DNA from: Chrysemys picta bellii
Lineage: Eukaryota > Chordata > Testudines > Emydidae
DNA length: 64,000 nt
Assembly: GCF_011386835.1 (NCBI RefSeq)
Contig: NC_088796.1
Location: forward strand, 89,945,468 to 90,009,467
Direction of reading: 5' to 3'
Each line of letters opens with the position of its first letter. Within the stretch, counting starts at the first letter, position 1. A program made the position numbers and the translations under genes. Positions 24,532 to 33,305 of the stretch are shown here, in pieces. The notes below the pieces were generated by a model. It worked only from the letters and a program-made list of their open reading frames with translations, had not been told where the DNA came from and did not search any database.

Positions 24532-24822
24532 ATGGGCGACATCACCCTGATGAGGATCTCTGAGAGCGACAGACAGAGAATGCTCCGGGAAAGCCTCCAA
24601 AGACCAGGGCCGTATGCCACCCTGCTATGCAGAGCAATGATTCCCGAGTACGTGATAGTCTCGTGGCGCGGCAACGTCTCGTACTTCGGAGGACCCAATA
24701 AGGCCGCTCTCCCCAGGAACCTCATGGAACGGCTTTCAAGTTACCTCCAGGAGAGCTTCGTGGAGATATCCCAGGAGGACTACTGCTCTATCCCCGGACA
24801 TATAGACCGCATTTTACTGTAG
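24532..24822 (+). CDS. Third Harbinger ORF, 96 aa, function unknown
   Basis: A 96-codon frame on the + strand, wholly inside the intron of the - strand Myb/SANT gene. I do not recognise the protein. The ATG has a perfect Kozak context (CACCATGG). The frame starts MGDITLMRISESDRQRM, has a central SWRGNVSYFGGPNKAALP and ends HIDRILL. There is no signal peptide or membrane segment, and charged and polar residues alternate as in a small soluble protein. AATAAA lies 15 bp after the stop. CpG-rich codon use resembles the transposase frame. It could be a conserved accessory protein, a separate exon or a chance frame. The context argues against chance, but only conservation in other copies would settle it. 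Confidence 0.55.
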   Translation: MGDITLMRISESDRQRMLRESLQRPGPYATLLCRAMIPEYVIVSWRGNVSYFGGPNKAALPRNLMERLSSYLQESFVEISQEDYCSIPGHIDRILL

Positions 24823-24836
24823 CTGCAGTAGCAGGG

Positions 24837-24842
24837 AATAAA
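24837..24842 (+). promoter_or_regulatory. Poly(A) signal after third ORF
   Basis: AATAAA starting 15 bp after the TAG of the 96-codon frame. A second AATAAA lies near 25001. Confidence 0.5.
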
Positions 24843-25029
24843 CAGTAGAGCGGCTTGTGCAGGACAATCACTGAAAACCGGACATTGCTAGATTTTTTTT
24901 CAAAACTTGCACTGCCCATGACTAAACCGTTAAGCGCATAGGGCACACTAATCATGAACAACCCATTCTTTAAATTGTTAATATTCCTGTTTTGTTAAAA
25001 ATAAATGTTTAGATGTTTACAACACTTAC

Positions 25030-25606
25030 TGGCTGATCCTTCACCAGATTCTGTGTCCGGGGTAACGGCTGGGGACGCTTCGTAGGGGATCTCTGTAAGG
25101 GTGATGAAGAGATCCTGGCTGTCGGGGAAATCAGCGTTGTGAGCGCTGCCGACTGCCTCGCCCTCCTCATCTCCTTCCTCATCTTCCACGTCCCCTAACA
25201 TGTCCGAGGAACCGGCCGTGGACACTACCCCATCCTCAGAGTCCACGGTCACTGGTGGGGTAGTGGTGGCGGCCGCACCGAGGATGGAATGCAGTGCCTC
25301 ATAGAAACGGGATGTCTGGGGATGGGATCCGGAGCGTCCGTTTGCCTCTTTGGTCTTCTGGTAGCCTTGTCTCAGCTCCTTGATTTTCACGCGGCACTGC
25401 GTTGCATCCCGGCTGTATCCTCTCTCTGCCATGTCTTTAGAGATCTTCTCGTAGATCTTTGCATTCCGTCTTTTGGATCGCAGCTCGGAAAGCACGGACT
25501 CATCGCCCCACACAGCGATGAGATCCAAGACTTCCCGATCAGTCCATGCTGGGGCCCTCTTTCTATTCACAGACTGCACGGCCATCACTGCTGGAGAGCT
25601 CTGCAT
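25030..25606 (-). CDS. Harbinger Myb/SANT protein, exon 1
   Basis: The N-terminal 192 residues of the DNA-binding partner of the transposase. Spliced to 23560-24035 it gives 350 aa. I start at M (25606, MQSSPAVMAVQSVNRKR). An in-frame ATG at 25693 would add 29 residues. The trihelix Myb/SANT-like domain spans about 19-108: PAWTDREVLDLIAVWGD, then ELRSKRRNAKIYEKI and QCRVKIKELRQGYQKTKEA, with conserved tryptophans at 21 and 33. An acidic patch (DVEDEEGDEEGE) lies at 139-150 and a Ser/Thr-rich linker follows. Family role: binds subterminal repeats and brings the transposase to the nucleus and DNA. The reading frame would run 11 codons past the donor before a stop. No disruption is seen. Confidence 0.9.
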
Positions 25607-25773
25607 CGTTGCCAGTGCTGCTGTGCTCGCCACGATGTCCAGACAGGAAATGAGATTCAAACTGGCCAGACAGGAAAAGGAATTCCAATTCAAATTTTCC
25701 CGGGGCTTTTCCTGTGTGGCTGGTCAGAGCATACGAGCTCGCACTGCTGTCCAGAGCGTCAACAGAGTGGTGC

Positions 25774-25787
25774 ACTGTGGGATAGCT
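25774..25787 (-). promoter_or_regulatory. Putative Myb/SANT gene promoter motif
   Basis: ACTGTGGGATAGCT, the exact inverse complement of the 14-bp motif before the transposase gene. It lies about 170 bp upstream of the Myb/SANT start on the - strand, so both genes may share one regulatory input. Confidence 0.45.
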
Positions 25788-25799
25788 CCCGGAGCTATT

Positions 25800-26002
25800 A
25801 GCGTCGATTTCCATCCACACCTAGCCTAATTCGACATGGCCATGTCGAATTTGGCGCTACTCCCCTCGTCGGGGAGGAGTACAGAAGTCGAATTAAAGAG
25901 ACCTCTATGTCGAACTAAATAGCATCGCAGTGTGGACGGGTGCAGGGTTAATTCGATGTAACGGCGCTAACTTCGACATAAACGCCTAGTGTAGACCAGG
26001 CC
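25800..26002 (-). repeat. Right TIR and subterminal TCGA cluster
   Basis: Includes gtcgat, attcgacat, atgtcgaat, agtcgaat, atgtcgaac, attcgatg and cttcgacat, then the terminal repeat TAGTGTAGACCAGGCC at 25987-26002. The block at 25834-25851 is a short palindrome (attcgacatggccatgtcg). Confidence 0.75.
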
Positions 26003-26005
26003 TCA

Positions 26006-27025
26006 GTTTCTAGGCTTGCTATTATGTGAACTGGATTTCCATCTTCCAAAAAATGCTACTGCAATATTGCAAATCCGTCCAGTGTCCTAACTGCAAACCA
26101 AACAAACCAGGTAAGTATCAGTTGTGGAGTTGGAAATCTTGCTTTAATTACCATCAATCCAAGCACCATAAGAAATACAAGCCTGACAGTTTTCTATATG
26201 TGGATCAATACTCTCTCTTTTCTGTCTTTCAGCAGATTTCCAGTTTTATATGGCATGACAGCATTTCCCCTGTTCCAAAATGACTCTACATATTAGGTAA
26301 CAACCTGGAACTTGGTCATGTGTTTCCAGAAAGTCTAAGCGTGTAATGCATGTATTTCATTTCCTGAAATCAGTGTTAGTGCCCTTAGTCAATTTACTAT
26401 GTTTTCACTTCTATCCCCAACATCCGAATACCTGTAGTTTTAGAGTTTTCCCTACAACATCTTTTAAAATAACTACTCCATTATTCTCATTCGATCACTA
26501 CTGTCCTCACATGGATCTCTTTAGGGAAAAACTTCTCCCTTGCCCACTAAAATTCCTCCTAAGTTCTCTCTGCTATAGCTAGTGCAGACATGTTCTCTTC
26601 TCCTCCCCCTGCCTCCCCCCACAAAACCCCAAACTTGTATTAATTTTAGTAGACTGATCATACAAAAGCATCAGTCTAGGAAGATCCTAAGCACATATTA
26701 AAATACTAGAGCATCATAGTGATAGGAGAGCCAATATAACAGATTAGTTTTAAATGGTGGTAAAATGTAAAGCGGGGACAGGGAAGAAGATGGGAATGAA
26801 CGTGATAGAGAATGGGCTGATAACCAAGATAAAAGACTCAGTTCAAAACTATCTGTTGTGTGCCCAGGTTGGGTATGAGATTAAGTGTAATCAATATTTT
26901 TATTTAATTTAAATGTATAAAAACACTATGTGCCTATCTGAATGCTCCAACACCTCTGACAAAATACTTAAAAATATTATACAGCAAAAAAGCAGTAGCA
27001 GCACATCCCTGGCATATGATTATAC
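26006..27025. other. No gene or repeat recognised
   Basis: AT-rich flank of the Harbinger. No motif in the short open frames. Confidence 0.45.
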
Positions 27026-27028
27026 TAT

Positions 27029-27316
27029 GGGTAAGTCTATACTTAGTTTGAGGGCAAGCAATCGATCTTCTGGGATCGATTTATCGCGTCTTGACTAGAC
27101 GCGATAAATCGATCCTGGAAGTGCTCGCCGTCGACGCCGGTAATCCTGCTCCGCGAGAGGAGTAGGCGGAGTCGACGGGGGAGCCTGCCTGCCGCGTGTG
27201 GACCCTCAGTAAGTACCTTTAAGTTCGAACTAAGATACTTCAACTTCAGCTACGTTATTCACGTAGCTGAAGTTGCGTATCTTAGTTCGAACTGGGGGCT
27301 TAGTGTGGACCAGCCC
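27029..27316. mobile_element. Harbinger-type MITE with two perfect hairpins
   Basis: A 288-bp element between tat repeats (27026-27028, 27317-27319). The ends are GGGTAAGTCTATACTTAG and CTTAGTGTGGACCAGCCC. It holds a 17-bp perfect palindrome (27074-27090 with 27098-27114) and a longer one at 27222-27293 with arms starting agttcgaacta. It is CpG-rich and TCGA-rich like the autonomous Harbinger. Non-coding. Confidence 0.85.
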
Positions 27317-27319
27317 TAT

Positions 27320-30299
27320 ATGACAGGCAGCAGAAGATATAAACCAAATTCCCAACTTCCCCACTACGTCACCCCTAACAATACAGCTTCTTCTGTCACA
27401 CTCCTAAACAGATGGGCCTTGAAGCATGCTCTGAAGGTCAACAGATTCAGGCTGATTAGGACCAAGGAGGGAACTCCTTCCAAAGGAAAGGGATGCACAC
27501 AGAGAAGGCCCTGTTAGCAGCCCTCTCTCATTTGGACCAAGTGGTTCCAGCTCCAGTACCTCGGATCTCAGCTGTGACAAGATGGCATGAGGTAAGAGGT
27601 GGTCTCTCATGTAGGAAGTTCTGAAAGGTTGGTCTGCACACAAACTTGCACCACATCGGGAAAGATGTAAACTGAAACAGAAAGTTATTTTGGTGCAAGG
27701 CTGTGTGTGTGAACACCATTATTTCAGAATAAAAGCTGCTAAAGGTGATTTAGGTAAAGTTGGTTTGTTACCAACCCTAGTTACCATCAATTTAGCTACT
27801 TCATTCCAAAATAAGAATGTCCACACAGACTTGCACCAAAATAACTAAACTTGTTTTAATTAACACTTTTGTTATTTTGGTGCGTTTTTGCACATAGATC
27901 AGCCACAAGTCAACACTGGATGCAAGAGATACATTTCCAACTTTTAAATAACACTTTCTAATTTATCTTTCCACTTCCTCATGGGTGATCTGCTGTCCAT
28001 ATAAAACTTGTTCCTGACTGAGAGAAATCTAACTTCTTTTTATTTCTTAACCAAAGCCACAGAAGGTGATTATTTGATAAGTCTTCTATTTTTTTTCCTC
28101 CTCCAACCTTCCACTACATTTCTCAGGGAAGGTGGTGCATAAAACTCTACTGTATATTATTGTCTTCCTGTTCTCTTTGGATTGTCCCTTTTATAGCTTC
28201 TGGTTCAGCACTTCATTATAACTCTTGGTTTCTTCATTTAGCGAAGAGTGGAAAGTATATTCTTGAATATGTTTGCTAAATCCCATTTGCAACTCCATCC
28301 AACAGTGTCTGTACCCCCGTCTGCTTTTCCTAAAACATTCACGTAACCAGTTTATGGTCACAAATATGTTTGGAGGGAGATTTTATGAGTGGGAAATGGG
28401 TATTTGCAACAAAATTGCTGACCCAGCCATCATATATATAGATGCCTTCTAATACCCTCACTCCCAAATTGTCACAAAGCCAATATTTATATATAATAAT
28501 TTTATATATGTTAAAATATTGTATACAACATATAAAATAGCCACTATATACATAGTGGCAGGAAGAGAGTAGGAAAGTGAGAAAGGCAGTGATTTTCAAA
28601 CAACTGAGTAAATTACAGCTATTCGGCATTAGCTGTTCTCCCCATGTACAAATGGATATTAGAAGTGAGCCAGGAAATAACAGTGCAAGTCACTTATAGA
28701 GAATTTGGTTGCAGTGACATTCTGCTTACTGGAGCTGGTTGAAGATCAGAACAAACTATCTGTTGAGTGTTATTGGTATGTGATGAAACCTTTATTCAAC
28801 AAACGGTATTTTGCCTGCCTTTGAACTGGACATATACCAGAAAAATGGCAAATAAAATATTTATTAAGAAAAGTAAAAATTGGTAAATGTTTTAATCAAA
28901 TACGAATGAACCAGCTCTATGGCTTTTAGTGAAATGGGGTCAAAGTTCCCAGGTACTAATCACGTCACTTAACTTTCCCTTCTCTGGAGTGAAACAGTTT
29001 CCATTGTGCTAATATTTAGTCCCTTGGAACGCATCAGTTACCACCTGCCAGATAAATGATAAATACCATATTCCAAGGGGATTTTCCCCTCCCACTCTTA
29101 CATGAGCAGTTATCACTATAACATGTGGAAGTGGCTAAGGAGGAATTTTCTGCTCCTGAACTTTCCCTCAGTACATATATTCCAGAGAAAGAAAGGGAAT
29201 GTGCACTGTAAGAATTATGTATGAATCAGAGATTCAACTTGTTTATAAACGACTCTTCCCTACCAGTAAAGGTGGCACTCCAAAAATTCATTACTGAGCA
29301 GAGGAACTAGTATTGGAAGGGCTTTGGAGACCTCTCCTTCAGTACCTGTCACATTGCACTTAAGCCAGAAAAGTTGGGAGAGTGTCTGTTGCTGTTTATT
29401 TTCTAAATAATTAGCAATAAACATGGAAACACTGCATTAAAATAAACTGTTATAAATGGCTAGATTAATTCCTGCACTCTGCAATAAAGCTCCAAAGGCA
29501 GAGCAGTTTTTCTTCCCCTATTCTGTGCCTCTGGTCTGTTTCCTTTGGAGTCCCGCTGGCCTTTTGCTTATTGTCTGGATAGAGATGTGCTGCACTTAAT
29601 CTTGACCAGCATTTGATATCTCCCCAGCTTCCAACATCCACAGGCTATACAGTCCCATTTGCATTACACATGAAAAGAATAGACAACAAATTTTCTTACA
29701 TTAAAATTGTGAGAAACTTTCAAAATATTTGTCAGCCTTGACCTAAAATCCACAGTGTTATTTCATCTAGTTCCAGAGTCAGTTCCCATCTGAATAAGAG
29801 TAATTTTTAATTAAAACAAACCCCACTTTACAATTCTCAGAATGATGTAATGTTCTCGTCTTACTCTGGAAATTACATAAAATGCAGCAGCACATGTGAT
29901 GTGGAAAAAAGATTAGATGAAAATACATATTTAGGTCGATCAGAAGCGATGATATTTTCATGAATGACACACCTGAGAAAACAATTGATTTAGCTCTACA
30001 TACACTGAGACTCTTAACCTGAGCCCTAGAAATATGGAACAGAATTTAAAGTTAATTCCAAGACTGGTACCCTGTCTTGTCCCTTTTTCATTACTGCATC
30101 ATTATCAAGGGTGTGGATAACTGGATTAAACAAACAGCCAAGGGAATCTCTGGATGGCTTAAAGCAAGCTATGCTGGCTGTCCCACCTGCTTCTGCCCTA
30201 CACACTGGTGTAAATGGTGTTCTGGATGCATGACCAGAATGTGCTTGCCCCAGTGTTCCTGACCTACTGGAATATCCTCTGCTTTACAAATATTTTCCA
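27320..30299. other. No gene or repeat recognised
   Basis: AT-rich sequence. The longest open frame, 96 codons at 28339-28629 (-), has no recognisable domain and is Tyr/Ile-rich, as expected from AT-rich DNA. Confidence 0.45.
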
Positions 30300-30375
30300 G
30301 TTCATCTTCACAAGAGAGGAAAGTGTTATTACCCACATTTTGCAGGTGAGAAAACTGAGGCAGAGAAGTTTATGG
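30300..30375 (-). repeat. MIR SINE core fragment
   Basis: Contains 'ttattacccacattttgcag' and 'gagaaaactgaggcagagaa', the reverse complement of the MIR core 'cctcagttttctcatctg'. Followed by a 'gcctgatcatgcaaggt' fold-back repeat piece. Confidence 0.7.
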
Positions 30376-30629
30376 CCTGATCATGCAAGGTATTGAGTGC
30401 TCTCAACTCCCTTTGATATTAATGGGAAATGTTGGTGCTCAACACCTCCTAAGGCTGGACCCCAGTGTCTTGGCAAGGCTCGTGTACAAAATCAGTGTCA
30501 CAGCTGAGATTAGAAAGCCGAACTTGCTGATGCCCTGTCCCATTCCTCAATCACAACTGTCTCTGGAAGAAAAAAAAGGTAGAAGATAGACTCCACAGCT
30601 ATACAGAATTGGAGATGTAAGAATGTATT

Positions 30630-30770
30630 TAAGAGAAAAATTGTCATTTCACTTCTCCATGCCTCTGTTTCTTCATCTATAAAATGGGGGTAATGATACT
30701 GACCTTCTTTGTAAAGCACTTTGAGAGCTAAAGCTGAGAAGTGCTATATAAGAGCTAAGTTTTATTCATA
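30630..30770 (+). repeat. MIR SINE, core to 3' tail
   Basis: 'gcctctgtttcttcatctat', 'aaaatgggggtaatgata', 'gtaaagcactttgagagct' and 'gtgctatataagagcta' follow the amniote MIR consensus in order. It is oriented opposite to the MIR piece 260 bp upstream. Confidence 0.85.
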
Positions 30771-31089
30771 GTAGTGATATTATACATTTTCAATATGTCA
30801 ATACCATAAAAGTGATTGCATAATTAATAAGGTCATGCAAATACTTAGTACTAAGGGTGATGCTTACTACAGTGAGTAGCCCCATTGTAGTCAATGGGAC
30901 TACTTGCTTGCAAACACTTATGACCAAGCATAGATCAGGACCCTAAATGTGAAAGTATGTTTTCAGAATGTCTGAGTTTAGTTGCTTCTAACTACAGCAA
31001 GGCATTTGCTCAACTAATGATGATTTATTTAAAAGAGCTTTGTTTTCTATTTCCTACCGATCAAATTAATGATGGATATAATTTATTTT

Positions 31090-31194
31090 GGCTGGGATTT
31101 TCAAAGCCACCTAAGGGAGTCAGTGGCCCAAGTCTCACTGAAAGTGTGTGAGTTGAGTGCCTAACTCTCTTAGGTCTCTTTGAAATCCCCACCC
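31090..31194. repeat. Fold-back sauropsid repeat
   Basis: The ends 'gctgggattttcaaagcc' and 'tttgaaatccccaccc' are imperfect inverse copies, with 'ctaagggagtcagtg' and 'gcctaactctcttagg' inside. A similar piece lies at 63195-63290. Confidence 0.6.
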
Positions 31195-31574
31195 ATAGAA
31201 ATTATTTTGAGTTTTTTAAATCCCGATATTTTACTGTTTTTACAATGGTAAGGACAACCAGAAAAAAATACAGTCAACACTTACCACAAAATTAAAGTAA
31301 TTTTTTTTTAAATTAAATATCCAATAAGGAACAACAAGAATAATACAAAGCACACCTAGGGTGGCGGTTCCAAAAGTGCCCAAATGAAATAGGAGCACTG
31401 AAAATGAATGGATGCCAGCATGGACCCAAACCTCATTCCAGAAAAGCACATCCTTCAATCCCATTGAAATCCCATTAAAGTTAAGCATGTGCGTAAATGC
31501 TTTGCTGAGTAGGGATGGTCTATTGAATTGAGGCCCAGGTGGGCTATTTTATGGAGCCTAAACAGTGTAGTTAT
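31195..31574. other. Fold-back repeat fragment, otherwise nothing
   Basis: The stretch 31455-31535 carries 'ttaagcatgtgcgtaaatg' and 'ctttgctgagtaggg', a piece of the palindromic repeat also found at 61340-61415. The rest is unrecognised. Confidence 0.45.
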
Positions 31575-31697
31575 AGCAGTGTCTGTCCCAGGATATTAGA
31601 GAGACAAGTTGGGTGAGGTAATATCTTTTATTGGACCAACTTCTGTTGGTGAGAGAGACAAGGTTTCGAACCACACAGAGCTCTTCTTCAGGTCTGG
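31575..31697 (-). mobile_element. Penelope-like fragment with hammerhead-like fold
   Basis: On the - strand: CTGAAGA (31691-31685), then a stem GAGC paired with GTTC, then GAAA (31667-31664), then 'ccttgtctctctcaccaac' and 'agaagttggtccaataaaag'. CUGANGA, stem II and GAAA are the conserved parts of a hammerhead ribozyme, and all are present here. One extra A sits between CUGAAGA and the stem, which is not canonical. Known biology: Penelope-like elements carry hammerheads in their terminal repeats. That this copy belongs to them is inferred. Confidence 0.6.
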
Positions 31698-32204
31698 GAA
31701 AGGAACTCCCAGCATCATAACCAAATGCTGATTGTGGTGTCCAGGAAGTTGATGCTAGTGTGGGAGTGTTCCAGAGAGAGTTCAATGGAAGGGTGGTGGC
31801 TGTTGAAGCTGTGGTGGAAATCTATGAGGGAGTTTAGGTCGCCTCCAGAGGATGAAAATATAATCAATGTTTCTCACATATATCATTGGAGCATAGTCAT
31901 TCAAAATGCTGGTTAACCTTAACTCTGTAGGACAGTGTACTACACAATACAGAATGCACCTCAGCCCTAATAGATCTGAACCACTGTCTATAGCCAGATT
32001 TTCATGCTAAACCGTGAAATCCTGATTTAAATTCTGTACAGATCTTTGTGGGACTCTCATACATCACACAATCATTGAAATACATGTTGCAGGCAACTTT
32101 CTGTTGTTACAAGTAATATCTAAGATTGCTATAACTGAAAGAGATTAGAGAAAAACTTTTTTTTTCAAATAGACAGTAGCAGATATCTGATTCCTATAGA
32201 GAGA
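31698..32204. other. No gene recognised
   Basis: A short stretch with no recognised element. Confidence 0.4.
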
Positions 32205-32285
32205 GAGTTTAAAAAGTACTTTGAGATCTTTCAGGATAAAAGCTTCTACATAAATGTATATTATTAATGATCATCATCATCATGC
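32205..32285 (+). repeat. MIR SINE 3' tail
   Basis: 'aaagtactttgagatcttt', 'ataaaagcttctacataaat' and an 'atcatcatcatcat' end fit the degraded 3' part of MIR. Confidence 0.6.
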
Positions 32286-33297
32286 ATGACGTGGATTGTC
32301 ACTGATTTGTGAGAATCAAGAGAACCAGGAAGCTATAGGGATGAGTAAATAAGAACTTTATCCTGCCAGGTGCACAATTCCCTCAACGTCCATTGTCCTC
32401 AGTACTAGTTGAAGGCACACAGTATGTCATCAACTGGCAGAATTGTGCCCCAAGTTTCTAATGCCCATGATGGGGGTTCAGGAAGGGCAGCTTGCCAGGA
32501 AGCCATATGTGCCAGGTTATAAAAGTTAAATATAGGGGGCATAAATCACACCCAAGTCCCTCACCCAAGGGAAACATTGCTAAGAATGTAGGGGTCGGGG
32601 GGTCTTATCTAAAGAAAGAGCATTGTAGCCATTCATCAACTTGAAGAGTTTCGTTGAGACTATGAGGGGGAGCAAAGGGAGGAGGTAATTGAACACATTT
32701 GTTTAATGATCTGGAATTTTTCCCAAATGAAAGTTGAAAATTGTCCCAGTTTATTTTTCCTAGTTTGTTGCATTTAAATCTGTTTTGGTCATTACGGAAT
32801 AACAGACCTCATCACCTTTTAGCTAGAAATAGTTACATAAATGAATGCTGCACATTAGTTAAACTATAAAAGATGTATTTTTCATAGTTTACTCTTACAT
32901 TTTTATTTTATATTGATACCTGGTTTATAAATGTATCTTATGCTTCTTATGTAACCTTGTAACTGACCTTTTCCTATGTAACATCTATACATTAGAATGC
33001 TTATTAGCTTTTTAACATGTAATTAGGTCAATGAATAACTTGATGCACCATTTGCTGTTTTGCAGATTGTAATGTTTTTATTTATTTTTGAGTGCACGTA
33101 GTTAATGTGTAGGAATCTTTGGTTCTCATTCCAATGGTGAGTCTTTTATTCTGATGTTCAGTATCTCTGCTTCATACTGATGGGACCTCATATATAATCT
33201 TGTCCAACACACAGTCATCTATAATTTACTATGCAGTTACCATAAACATAATGTTTTAACATATGTAGTTCCTATAAGTAACTGGAAATAAACATGA
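32286..33297. other. No gene; one fold-back fragment
   Basis: At 32340-32460 'gaactttatcctgccagg' and 'catcaactggcagaattg' belong to the fold-back repeats. The rest is AT-rich and unrecognised. Confidence 0.45.
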
Positions 33298-33305
33298 GCA
33301 ATAGT

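Larger units (their letters stand above)
24036..25029 (-). other. Intron of the Myb/SANT gene
   Basis: A 994-bp intron inferred from donor GTAAGT (25029-25024) and acceptor TTTCCACAG (ending 24036). The two exons then join in phase 1: GCC A / CC CCA. It contains the separate + strand open frame at 24532-24822. Confidence 0.82.
21148..26002 (+). mobile_element. Autonomous PIF/Harbinger DNA transposon, apparently intact
   Basis: A 4855-bp element bounded by GGCCTTGTCTACACTA on the left and TAGTGTAGACCAGGCC on the right, 15 of 16 bases inversely matching. The flanks are tta (21145-21147) and tca (26003-26005), a 3-bp target with one mismatch. It encodes the two proteins known from this superfamily: a DDE transposase on the + strand and a Myb/SANT DNA-binding protein on the - strand. 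It also has an extra open frame on the + strand. Both main frames are uninterrupted and the element keeps many CpGs, unlike the surrounding DNA, which suggests recent insertion. Cut-and-paste movement is expected from the family; present activity is not shown. Confidence 0.93.

Noticed and set aside
25289..25829. Open frames of 170 and 118 codons on the + strand
   Set aside because: Antisense shadows of Myb/SANT exon 1, which has the clear trihelix domain.
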